From: Neptuniibacter sp.
Lineage (GTDB): Bacteria; Pseudomonadota; Gammaproteobacteria; Pseudomonadales; Balneatricaceae
DNA: 7,117 bases
Reading direction: 5' to 3'
NCBI GenBank assembly: GCA_030149405.1
Contig: JASBRM010000190.1
Span: forward strand, 1 to 7,117
Shown here: positions 1-6,578 of the stretch, piece by piece
Layout: each line of letters opens with the position of its first letter
Numbering within the stretch: position 1 is the stretch's first letter
The notes under the pieces: generated by a model
What the model saw: only the letters and a program-made list of their open reading frames with translations
What the model was told of the DNA's origin: nothing
Databases searched by the model: none
Position numbers and translations under genes: made by a program

Positions 1-2
1 CT

Positions 3-851
<849 letters not shown>

Positions 852-858
852 TAATATC

Positions 859-894
859 GGCTGGTCATTTATCTATTCAAAATGACCAGCCTTT
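859..894 (+). terminator. Hairpin terminator after nadC
   Basis: A perfect 12-bp inverted repeat (arms 859-870 and 880-891, GGCTGGTCATTT and its complement) encloses a 9-base loop. It starts seven bases after the nadC stop. The T-run after it is short (TTT, then C), so the stem is strong but the tail is modest. Read on the minus strand the hairpin has no T-run, yet it lies 18 bases past the stop of the converging gene, so it may also shield that transcript's 3' end. Confidence 0.75.
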
Positions 895-908
895 CGTAAG
901 CCAATGGA

Positions 909-1250
909 TTATCTGCAGCTATCAGCCGCTAATTTAACCCAATCTCTTTCTTCCTGAATTTTAACCACATCATAAACTTCAACGAAGGTAGTCTGAACTC
1001 CATTCGCAGTCAGAATCTTACAGGCAGCAGCTGCTGCATGATGAGGGTTTACAGTATCAGGCACAATACTTACTGCAAGCACTGAATCATCCTGCCACCA
1101 TACTGGACGGGCAGGGAATTCTTTAAGTTCAAGAATCTGGTTTTCAACAATGCTTTTTACTTCGGGGGTTAATCGCTCTTTTGTATTGACGATGTACCAG
1201 GTAACACCTACACACGCAGCGATTAATAGAATGATTATTGTTCTTTTCAT
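909..1250 (-). CDS. Unrecognised small membrane-anchored or exported protein downstream of pilA
   Basis: I do not recognise this family. The 113-residue product begins MKRTIIILLIAACVGVTWYIV: a short positive N-terminus and one hydrophobic segment (about residues 4-21), which suggests an inner-membrane anchor with a periplasmic domain of roughly 90 residues. I-A-A-C13 resembles a lipobox, but the hydrophobic stretch continues past the cysteine and the putative signal would be unusually short, so a plain membrane anchor is likelier. The soluble part has a WW pair (51-52), HH followed by five alanines (70-76), and two cysteines (C77, C112) that could form a disulfide. ATG at 1250 is preferred to TTG at 1259 because it gives the cleaner signal-like start; neither has a visible Shine-Dalgarno sequence. 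It lies directly downstream of pilA on the same strand, past pilA's terminator, where P. aeruginosa strains keep pilin accessory genes. A link to pili is inferred from position only. Confidence 0.7.
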   Translation of the reverse strand: MKRTIIILLIAACVGVTWYIVNTKERLTPEVKSIVENQILELKEFPARPVWWQDDSVLAVSIVPDTVNPHHAAAAACKILTANGVQTTFVEVYDVVKIQEERDWVKLAADSCR

Positions 1251-1259
1251 ATATAGCAA

Positions 1260-1288
1260 AAATAAAAAAGCCCCAAAGTTGGGGCTTT
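1260..1288 (-). terminator. Intrinsic terminator of pilA
   Basis: On the minus strand, a GC-rich stem (AAAGCCCCA paired with TGGGGCTTT, arms 1280-1288 and 1267-1275, 4-base loop) runs into a long T-rich tail broken by one A, ending near 1258. It starts 17 bases after the pilA stop and is a textbook Rho-independent terminator. Its tail ends just before the start of the next minus-strand gene, so that gene probably depends on readthrough or on its own promoter. On the plus strand the hairpin is followed only by TTTGAAAT, so it would work less well in that direction. Confidence 0.9.
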
Positions 1289-1305
1289 GAAATATATTTT
1301 ATGTA

Positions 1306-1731
1306 TTAACGTGCAGGGCAACGGGAAGATGAAATACCTGTACACGAAATAGTCCACTGAATATTACCTTCAGCAGTTGCGGGGGTCAAAATGATAACAT
1401 CAGCACCGCCATCAGATGTATCAGTCTGAGCATCCAGTGTATTTGTTAGAGCACCAGAAGCGTTAATTGCAGCCGTTAGAGCGCCAACGTGAGTACCAGT
1501 AATATCCGCATCAAAACCTGCTACAGAAGCTGCAGTAGTTGGCAGAGCAGCGTTCACATGATAATACTCCTCAATTGCAACCTTGTTACCCCCTGATAGA
1601 GAGATAACTTCTGCAAGCTTAGTACGGACAGTATAATCCTGATACGCAGGTAAGGCGATTGCAGCCAAAATTCCGATGATCGCAACAACGATCATCAATT
1701 CAATCAATGTAAAACCTTGTTGTTTCTTCAT
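1306..1731 (-). CDS. pilA: Type IVa major pilin precursor (prepilin)
   Basis: This is the structural subunit of the type IV pilus, which serves twitching, adhesion and DNA uptake in relatives. The 141-residue precursor has the short leader MKKQQG cleaved before F7, then [20 protein letters not shown]: the conserved hydrophobic helix with Glu5 of the mature protein (E11 of the precursor). It is therefore a substrate of the PilD encoded in the same window. The head domain ends with two cysteines, C130 and C138, which should form the C-terminal disulfide (D-) loop with only seven residues between them. The ATG at 1731 is supported by a GGAGA Shine-Dalgarno at 1737-1741. The gene is divergent from pilB and closed by its own strong terminator, so it is likely transcribed alone and at a high level. 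The helix makes the family certain; the gene name rests on synteny with nadC and pilBCD. Confidence 0.95.
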   Translation of the reverse strand: MKKQQGFTLIELMIVVAIIGILAAIALPAYQDYTVRTKLAEVISLSGGNKVAIEEYYHVNAALPTTAASVAGFDADITGTHVGALTAAINASGALTNTLDAQTDTSDGGADVIILTPATAEGNIQWTISCTGISSSRCPAR

Positions 1732-1736
1732 AATTT

Positions 1737-1741
1737 TCTCC
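1737..1741 (-). promoter_or_regulatory. Ribosome binding site of pilA
   Basis: GGAGA on the minus strand, five bases upstream of the ATG ending at 1731. It is a strong Shine-Dalgarno match, as expected for an abundant structural protein, and it fixes the pilA start. Confidence 0.8.
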
Positions 1742-1805
1742 AGCGAATAACCTTGAAATTAACCAAGTCTTTCAAATTGTAGCGCATTTTTTATAACACG
1801 CCAGC

Positions 1806-1820
1806 GATATAAGCTATATC
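1806..1820. repeat. Palindrome GATATA-N3-TATATC, copy 1 in the pilA/pilB control region
   Basis: A perfect 6-bp inverted repeat around AGC. The same arms recur at 1829-1842, with the two centres about 22-23 bp apart, close to two turns of the helix. This is the pattern of a dimeric operator occupied by two protein dimers. I cannot assign it to a known regulator. It overlaps the -12 side of the candidate sigma-54 promoter for pilA. Confidence 0.45.
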
Positions 1821-1828
1821 TTGTCCCA
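1811..1828 (-). promoter_or_regulatory. Candidate sigma-54 (RpoN) promoter for pilA
   Basis: On the minus strand the sequence TGGGACAAGATATAGCTT contains GG and GC separated by exactly 10 bases (GG at 1826-1825, GC at 1814-1813), the invariant spacing of -24/-12 promoters. The surrounding bases match the consensus TGGCAC-N5-TTGCW only partly. The predicted start near 1801 gives a leader of about 70 bases before pilA, which is reasonable. PilR/RpoN control of pilA is established in Pseudomonas; its use here is inferred. Confidence 0.3.
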
Positions 1829-1842
1829 GATATAAATATATC
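1829..1842. repeat. Palindrome GATATA-N2-TATATC, copy 2 in the pilA/pilB control region
   Basis: A perfect 6-bp inverted repeat around AA, with the same arms as the copy at 1806-1820. A third, half-site match (GATATAAAT, identical to the first nine bases of this copy) lies at 1909-1917, nearer pilB. Local AT richness makes such matches easier to get by chance, so operator function is a hypothesis. Confidence 0.45.
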
Positions 1843-1843
1843 G

Positions 1844-1856
1844 AATCAAAGTACTA
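1844..1856. promoter_or_regulatory. Candidate IHF binding site
   Basis: AATCAAAGTACTA matches the IHF consensus WATCAANNNNTTR at all positions but one (C for the first T of TTR), in an AT-rich setting. It lies about 18 bases upstream of the candidate -24 element of pilA. IHF bending between a sigma-54 promoter and its activator is a common arrangement, so this gives mild support to that promoter. A single degenerate match of this kind is weak evidence alone. Confidence 0.3.
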
Positions 1857-1857
1857 C

Positions 1858-1863
1858 TATAAT
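1858..1863 (+). promoter_or_regulatory. Candidate -10 box of the pilBCD promoter
   Basis: A perfect TATAAT faces pilB, about 80 bases before its start codon, and runs into the 10-bp palindrome AATGCGCATT (1861-1870). No good -35 hexamer is visible 16-18 bases upstream (the stretch is AT-only there), so it would be a weak or activator-dependent sigma-70 promoter. No better candidate is visible between here and pilB. Confidence 0.35.
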
Positions 1864-1932
1864 GCGCATTTCAAAACCACCACGCAAATGTTATTTTAGT
1901 CCATAATGGATATAAATCATGGAATATGCTGA

Positions 1933-1936
1933 GAGG
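1933..1936 (+). promoter_or_regulatory. Ribosome binding site that decides the pilB TTG start
   Basis: GAGG, within GAGAGG at 1931-1936, lies eight bases before the TTG at 1945. The in-frame ATG at 1906 runs into a stop after eight codons, so TTG is the start best supported by the sequence. Confidence 0.7.
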
Positions 1937-1944
1937 TTTTAAAA

Positions 1945-3657
1945 TTGCTTTCAAACCAGCCCCTGAGTGGACTAGCAAAGCGCCTTGTAAATGAAGGTGT
2001 CTGTTCAGCAGAAGTCGCCACTGATGCAACTTTACAGTGTCGGGAAAAGCAGCAAACCTTTATTTCTTATATCATTGAACAGCGGCTTGTTAGTGCATAT
2101 CGTGCCGCAGCTGCTGCTTCTGAAGAATTTGGTATCCCTTTGCTAGACTTAGACGCTCTGGATCCAAATGCTCTTCCAAAGGGTCTTATTAAAGAATCCC
2201 TCATCACAAAACATCATGCTTTACCTCTCCAGAAAAGGGATACTCGCCTCTTTGTTGCTATTGCTGACCCAACTAATATTCAAGCATTAGACGAATTCAA
2301 ATTTCAAAGCGGTATAACAACCGAAGCCGTTATCGTAGAGGAAGACAAACTCACACGTGCAATTGAGTCCTTCCTTGATACACAAAACGATGCACTAGAT
2401 GACCTGGATGATAGTGATCTGGACAATCTGGAAATTGATGATGGCAGCGAAGCAACGAGTGAAGAAGAAAGTTCAGAAGACGCTGCTAACGATGCTCCTA
2501 TTGTCCGTTTTGTAAATAAAATCTTATTAGATGCAATTAAAAATGGCGCTTCCGATATTCATTTTGAGCCATACGAAAAAAGTTATCGGATACGAAGCCG
2601 AATAGACGGAATTCTACAAGAAATAGCGAAACCACCTTCAAATCTTGCTTCCAGACTTTCTGCCCGCCTAAAAGTCATGTCACAAATGGACATCTCAGAA
2701 AGGCGAGTCCCTCAAGACGGCCGTATCAAGATGAAAATCTCCAAAAATAGAGCTATAGATTTTCGTGTTAACACTTTGCCCACCTTATGGGGTGAAAAAA
2801 TTGTGTTACGTATTCTTGACCCTAGCAGTGCCAAGATGGGCGTCGAAGCACTTGGTTTCTCGGAATTTCAGAAAGAACGTTATCTTGGAACCCTTCACCA
2901 ACCACAAGGCATGGTTCTTGTGACGGGTCCAACGGGTAGTGGTAAAACTGTCTCTCTCTACACCGGCCTGAACATTCTTAATACTGAAGAACGAAATATT
3001 TCGACCGCAGAGGATCCTGTTGAAATAAACCTAGAAGGCATTAATCAGGTACATGTAAACACCAAAGTAGGTCTCACATTTGCTGAAGCATTAAGGGCTT
3101 TCCTGCGTCAGGACCCAGATGTAGTTATGGTAGGTGAGATCCGAGACTTAGAAACCGCCGAAATAGCCATTAAAGCAGCCCAAACAGGCCATATGGTCTT
3201 ATCTACTCTGCATACCAATAGTTCTCCCGAAACCCTTACTCGATTAAGAAATATGGGCGTCCCAGCTTTCAATATTGCTACCTCAGTCAGCCTGATTATC
3301 GCACAACGACTCGGCCGTCGACTTTGCGAAAGCTGTAAAACTCCATTAACACTCCCAGAACCTACACTTATTGAAGAAGGGTTTTCAAAGGAACAAATCA
3401 AAAACCTAAATATGTTTGAAGCTAATCCAGAAGGCTGTAACAAGTGTAACCGAGGCTTCAAAGGCAGGGTCGGGATCTATGAAATGTTGAAAATGACACC
3501 AGAAATCGCTGGAGTCATTATGGAGAATGGTACTTCTCTGGATATACTAGAGGTAGCAACAACTCAAGGCTTCCAGAGCTTAAGACAATCTGGGCTTTCT
3601 AAAGTTGCCGAAGGCATTACCAGCCTGGAAGAAATGAATCGCGTTATCAAAACCTGA
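1945..3657 (+). CDS. pilB: Type IV pilus assembly (extension) ATPase PilB
   Basis: This is the cytoplasmic hexameric ATPase that powers pilin polymerisation on the PilC platform. The 570-residue length is normal for PilB. The N-terminal GspE/MshEN-type domain (about 1-145) is followed by a very acidic linker (149-183, about half Asp/Glu). The ATPase core then shows Walker A GPTGSGKT (328-335, K334), the Asp box STAEDPVE (353-360), Walker B DPDVVMVGEIRD (390-401, E398), the His box TGHMVLSTLHTN (414-425), and a zinc-binding tetracysteine (C461, C464, C498, C501) that marks PilB/GspE proteins as opposed to the retraction ATPase PilT. All key residues are intact. The start is TTG with a good ribosome site. 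It heads a run of five genes, and pilC follows after 17 bases. Neighbouring pilA, pilC and pilD favour PilB over the type II secretion homologue GspE. Confidence 0.97.
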   Translation: MLSNQPLSGLAKRLVNEGVCSAEVATDATLQCREKQQTFISYIIEQRLVSAYRAAAAASEEFGIPLLDLDALDPNALPKGLIKESLITKHHALPLQKRDTRLFVAIADPTNIQALDEFKFQSGITTEAVIVEEDKLTRAIESFLDTQNDALDDLDDSDLDNLEIDDGSEATSEEESSEDAANDAPIVRFVNKILLDAIKNGASDIHFEPYEKSYRIRSRIDGILQEIAKPPSNLASRLSARLKVMSQMDISERRVPQDGRIKMKISKNRAIDFRVNTLPTLWGEKIVLRILDPSSAKMGVEALGFSEFQKERYLGTLHQPQGMVLVTGPTGSGKTVSLYTGLNILNTEERNISTAEDPVEINLEGINQVHVNTKVGLTFAEALRAFLRQDPDVVMVGEIRDLETAEIAIKAAQTGHMVLSTLHTNSSPETLTRLRNMGVPAFNIATSVSLIIAQRLGRRLCESCKTPLTLPEPTLIEEGFSKEQIKNLNMFEANPEGCNKCNRGFKGRVGIYEMLKMTPEIAGVIMENGTSLDILEVATTQGFQSLRQSGLSKVAEGITSLEEMNRVIKT

Positions 3658-3674
3658 CGGACGGGGCGTACAAC

Positions 3675-4895
3675 ATGGCAAAAGAAGCCAAGCTACAGAC
3701 CTTCACATGGAAAGGCAAAGATAAAAATGGCAATGCCAGCAAGGGCAAAATAGATGCTCCTAACGTTGCTTTTGCTAAAGCACAGCTAAGAAAACAAGGT
3801 ATTTCCCCTACTGGTGTAAAAAAACAAACAGGAGCTGGGCTGTTTAGCTCTGAAAATAAGCCAATAAAGCCAGTTGATATCGCATTTTTTACCCGGCAAA
3901 TGGCCACCATGATGAAATCGGGTGTTCCCCTTCTTCAGGGGCTTGAAATCACAGCCGGTGGTATAGAAAAAAAGAAACTTAAAGATATCGTTTATGAAAT
4001 CAAAAATGATGTTAATAGCGGTACTGACTTATCTTCTTCGCTAGCTAAACACCCTGTTTATTTTGACGACCTTTACTGTAATCTTGTGAGCGCTGGTGAG
4101 AAATCTGGTGCTCTGGAACAAATGCTGGATCGAATAGCCACATATAAGGAAAAGTTAGAATCATTAAAGGCAAAGATAAAAAAAGCTTTAACCTATCCTA
4201 CCGCGGTTGTTCTGGTCGGTATTGTTGTATCCGCAATACTGCTTGTAAAAGTTGTTCCTCAATTTGAAAGTGTATTCAAAGGATTTGGAGCAGACTTACC
4301 TGCGTTTACTCAATTTGTCATTGGATTATCTGAAATTGCTCAGGAATGGTGGTGGATTGTACTGTTATTAGCCGTTGCTTCCGGGTATCTATTTAAAAAA
4401 GCTGTGCAAAAATCCCAAAAATTTAGTGATGGGGTTGATAAATTTGTTCTGAAAATTCCTGTCATTGGCCAAATACTTCAAAATGCCTCTGTTGCCCGGT
4501 TTTCCAGAACATTAGCCACAACATTTGCGGCAGGTGTACCTCTCGTAGATGCTCTTGATTCTGCTGCGGGTGCATCCGGAAACGCTGTTTACCGTGATGC
4601 AATATTACAGATAAAGAATGGCGTATCTACGGGCCAATCTCTCAAAAACGCAGTAACTATGACCGGTGTTTTCCCAAACATGACTGAGCAGATGATTGCA
4701 ATTGGCGAAGAAGCCGGTTCGCTGGAAATGATGCTTGAGAAAATAGCAGACTTCTATGAAGAGCAGGTGGATAACGCGGTAGATAACTTATCCAGCCTGT
4801 TAGAGCCACTTATCATGGTAGTTCTAGGTGTTTTGGTGGGCGGTCTTGTAATCGCTATGTACCTACCAATCTTCCAGTTGGGTAATGTGGTTTAG
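3675..4895 (+). CDS. pilC: Type IV pilus inner-membrane platform protein PilC
   Basis: PilC is the polytopic inner-membrane protein on which PilB and the retraction ATPase act. The 406-residue length is typical. Two T2SSF repeats are visible: one starting near IAFFTRQMATMMKSGVPLL (about 69-87) and one near VARFSRTLATTFAAGVPLV, each with a GEKSG/GEEAG signature later on. Three hydrophobic segments follow family expectation: about 176-198, 226-242 and 379-400, the last near the C-terminus. The ATG at 3675 has a G-rich stretch (GGGG at 3663-3666) at ribosome-site distance. The gene sits 17 bases after pilB and 6 before pilD, so it is surely co-transcribed with them. GspF is the type II secretion homologue; the neighbours decide for PilC. 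Confidence 0.96.
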   Translation: MAKEAKLQTFTWKGKDKNGNASKGKIDAPNVAFAKAQLRKQGISPTGVKKQTGAGLFSSENKPIKPVDIAFFTRQMATMMKSGVPLLQGLEITAGGIEKKKLKDIVYEIKNDVNSGTDLSSSLAKHPVYFDDLYCNLVSAGEKSGALEQMLDRIATYKEKLESLKAKIKKALTYPTAVVLVGIVVSAILLVKVVPQFESVFKGFGADLPAFTQFVIGLSEIAQEWWWIVLLLAVASGYLFKKAVQKSQKFSDGVDKFVLKIPVIGQILQNASVARFSRTLATTFAAGVPLVDALDSAAGASGNAVYRDAILQIKNGVSTGQSLKNAVTMTGVFPNMTEQMIAIGEEAGSLEMMLEKIADFYEEQVDNAVDNLSSLLEPLIMVVLGVLVGGLVIAMYLPIFQLGNVV

Positions 4896-4901
4896 CACTT
4901 A

Positions 4902-5750
4902 ATGTTTCCTGTTATTCTTGACCCTACATGGGCGATTGCTATTGCAGCTCTCTTCGCCCTTTGTGTAGGTAGCTTTTTGAATGTTGTGATTTACCGCCTT
5001 CCAATCATGATGGAGAGAGAGTGGCAATCGCAAGTTAATGATACAGTTGATACAGAAGCAGAAGCCTTCTCGCTTTCTGCGCCCGCTTCCACTTGTCCAA
5101 AATGCGGACATAAAATCAAGTGGTTTGAGAATATTCCTGTTATCAGCTATCTGGCTCTTCGCGGCAAGTGTTCAGGCTGCAAGACACCTATATCCATTAG
5201 ATACCCTTCTATTGAACTGATTTCCGCTATCACAGTGGCTTTTGCAGTATATGTTTATGGCTTTAATGAAATCAGTCTCTCTGTAGCGATATTTACCTGG
5301 ATACTTATCTCACTTATTTTTATCGATATTGATCATCAGCTGTTACCTGACAAATTAACCCTTCCTCTCCTCTGGCTAGGATTATTGGTTAACAGCTTTG
5401 GATTGTTTACTTCCTTAGAAAACGCAGTTTATGGAGCAATGGCAGGTTACCTTAGCCTCTGGTCTGTGTATTGGGCCTTTAAACTGCTGACTGGCAAAGA
5501 GGGCATGGGCTATGGCGACTTTAAGCTTTTAGCCGCTCTAGGAGCCTGGGTTGGTATTGGTCAACTACCTCTGATCATTTTGCTGAGTTCACTTGTGGGA
5601 GCTATCTTCGGGGTATGCATGATTCTGTTCAGTAAACATGCTAAAGAGAACCCAATCCCATTTGGCCCTTATCTTGCGATTGCCGGTTGGATAGCCCTTT
5701 ACTGGGGCAATACCATTACTGAAACCTATCTTGAGTTACTTAGGGTTTAA
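4902..5750 (+). CDS. pilD: Prepilin peptidase / N-methyltransferase PilD
   Basis: This inner-membrane aspartic protease cleaves the short leader of prepilins and methylates the new N-terminal Phe; in relatives it also processes type II secretion pseudopilins. The 282-residue protein is full length. It opens with a membrane segment and CVGSFLNVVIYRLP (about 21-34), then the cytoplasmic domain with the zinc tetracysteine C65-P-K-C68 and C90-S-G-C93, then several membrane segments. The catalytic aspartates are expected at D142 (in IDIDHQLLPD) and D206 (in GYGD, 203-206), 64 residues apart as in the Pseudomonas enzyme. The ATG lies six bases after the pilC stop with no obvious Shine-Dalgarno, so translation may be coupled to pilC. 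It should process the PilA encoded at 1306-1731. Confidence 0.97.
   Translation: MFPVILDPTWAIAIAALFALCVGSFLNVVIYRLPIMMEREWQSQVNDTVDTEAEAFSLSAPASTCPKCGHKIKWFENIPVISYLALRGKCSGCKTPISIRYPSIELISAITVAFAVYVYGFNEISLSVAIFTWILISLIFIDIDHQLLPDKLTLPLLWLGLLVNSFGLFTSLENAVYGAMAGYLSLWSVYWAFKLLTGKEGMGYGDFKLLAALGAWVGIGQLPLIILLSSLVGAIFGVCMILFSKHAKENPIPFGPYLAIAGWIALYWGNTITETYLELLRV
5742..5745 (+). promoter_or_regulatory. Ribosome binding site of coaE inside the end of pilD
   Basis: AGGG lies seven bases before the TTG at 5753, within the last codons of pilD. It supports the TTG start of coaE. Confidence 0.55.
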
Positions 5751-5752
5751 CG

Positions 5753-6361
5753 TTGTTTGTTGTAGGGATTACTGGCGGTATCGGTAGTGGCAAAAGCGCT
5801 GTTACAAGCTTTATTGAAAATCGAGGCATTAACATCGTCGATGCTGACATTGTCGCTAGACAAGTCGTAGAGCCTGGGTCTAATGCTCTAAAACAGATAG
5901 AAGATCATTTTGGTCCAGATATCATCAGCATAGATGGCTCACTGGATCGCGCAGCACTGAGGAAGATAGTATTTAAAGCTCCAGAAGAAAGGCAATGGCT
6001 TGAATCTTTGCTTCACCCTTTGATCCGCGAAACCATTCTCGAACAATTAACAGAATCTAAATCCCCTTACGCAATTCTTAGTTCACCCTTGTTGCTGGAA
6101 ACAAACCAGCATGAACTGGTCGACCATATCGTTGTTGTAGATGTGCCAGAGGAGACTCAGATCCAGAGAACCACACGACGCGATGACAACAGTATTGAGC
6201 AGGTTAAAGCGATCATATCAGCTCAAATGCCGAGGCCAGAAAGATTGAAGCACGCGGATAGCGTAATCAGTAATGATGGAGATTTACTTTCCCTAGAGCA
6301 AAAAGTCACTAAATTACATCAGCAACTGCTCTTTAAAGCACAAGAAGAATCAGATGACTAA
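5753..6361 (+). CDS. coaE: Dephospho-CoA kinase
   Basis: CoaE carries out the last step of coenzyme A synthesis, ATP-dependent phosphorylation of the 3'-hydroxyl of dephospho-CoA, in the cytoplasm. The 202-residue product has the P-loop GGIGSGKS (8-15) right at the N-terminus, DAD (30-32) followed by IVARQVVEPG, LLHPLI (86-91), SSPLLLET, VVVDVPEETQ and the lid-like RTTRRDD stretch, all as in the E. coli enzyme. The start is TTG, two bases after the pilD stop. It is the only start that leaves the usual handful of residues before the P-loop, and AGGG precedes it at the right spacing. Close packing behind pilD, as in Pseudomonas, makes it a housekeeping passenger of the pilus operon. It may also have an internal promoter, which I cannot see. 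Confidence 0.96.
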   Translation: MFVVGITGGIGSGKSAVTSFIENRGINIVDADIVARQVVEPGSNALKQIEDHFGPDIISIDGSLDRAALRKIVFKAPEERQWLESLLHPLIRETILEQLTESKSPYAILSSPLLLETNQHELVDHIVVVDVPEETQIQRTTRRDDNSIEQVKAIISAQMPRPERLKHADSVISNDGDLLSLEQKVTKLHQQLLFKAQEESDD

Positions 6362-6578
6362 AGCCAAAATCAAATGCCCAACATGCGAGAAAGAGCATGT
6401 TTACGATAGCACCAACCCATTCCGTCCATTCTGTAGTGAACGTTGCAAAATGATTGATCTTGGAGCTTGGGCAAACGAAGAATATACAATCCCGGAGTCT
6501 AAAGCTGTAAGTGACTTCAGTAGTGGAGTACTGGAAGATAACTCTGAATCAGGCACTATCCCTCCAACCATGCACTGA
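6354..6578 (+). CDS. yacG: DNA gyrase inhibitor / zinc-binding protein YacG
   Basis: This small cytoplasmic zinc protein binds GyrB and inhibits gyrase in E. coli; its physiological role is less clear. The 74-residue product has the four-cysteine zinc site C8-P-T-C11 and C27-S-E-R-C31 within PFRPFCSERC, followed by the hallmark IDLGAWANEEYTIP (34-47). The C-terminal tail is Ser/Glu-rich and somewhat longer than in the E. coli protein, as is common in this variable part. Its start overlaps the end of coaE by eight bases, implying translational coupling. Its last 23 bases overlap the end of the opposing gene, and no terminator is visible between the two. Confidence 0.94.
   Translation: MTKAKIKCPTCEKEHVYDSTNPFRPFCSERCKMIDLGAWANEEYTIPESKAVSDFSSGVLEDNSESGTIPPTMH

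Noticed and set aside
1024..1037. 14-bp perfect palindrome GCAGCAGCTGCTGC
   Set aside because: It encodes the alanine run of the small protein; a similar sequence encodes an alanine run in pilB near 2107. Codon repetition explains it without a regulatory role.
1257..1259. TTG as the start of the small gene downstream of pilA
   Set aside because: It adds only three residues, has no better ribosome site and lies at the terminator's T-tail; the ATG at 1250 gives the usual MKR signal-like start.
1861..1870. Palindrome AATGCGCATT as a separate operator
   Set aside because: It directly overlaps a TATAAT box in the usual TATAATGCGC context seen at many bacterial promoters, so it is noted there and not called on its own.
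3108..3461. Minus-strand open frame of 117 codons inside pilB
   Set aside because: It is a shadow of the conserved PilB coding frame and has no recognisable domain, promoter or ribosome site.
3647..3910. Minus-strand open frame of 87 codons across the start of pilC
   Set aside because: It lies antisense to the pilC N-terminus; its hydrophobic look comes from the complement of Lys/Ala codons.
4899..5220. Short open frames on both strands within the start of pilD
   Set aside because: They overlap the conserved PilD N-terminal and tetracysteine region in other frames and have no independent support.
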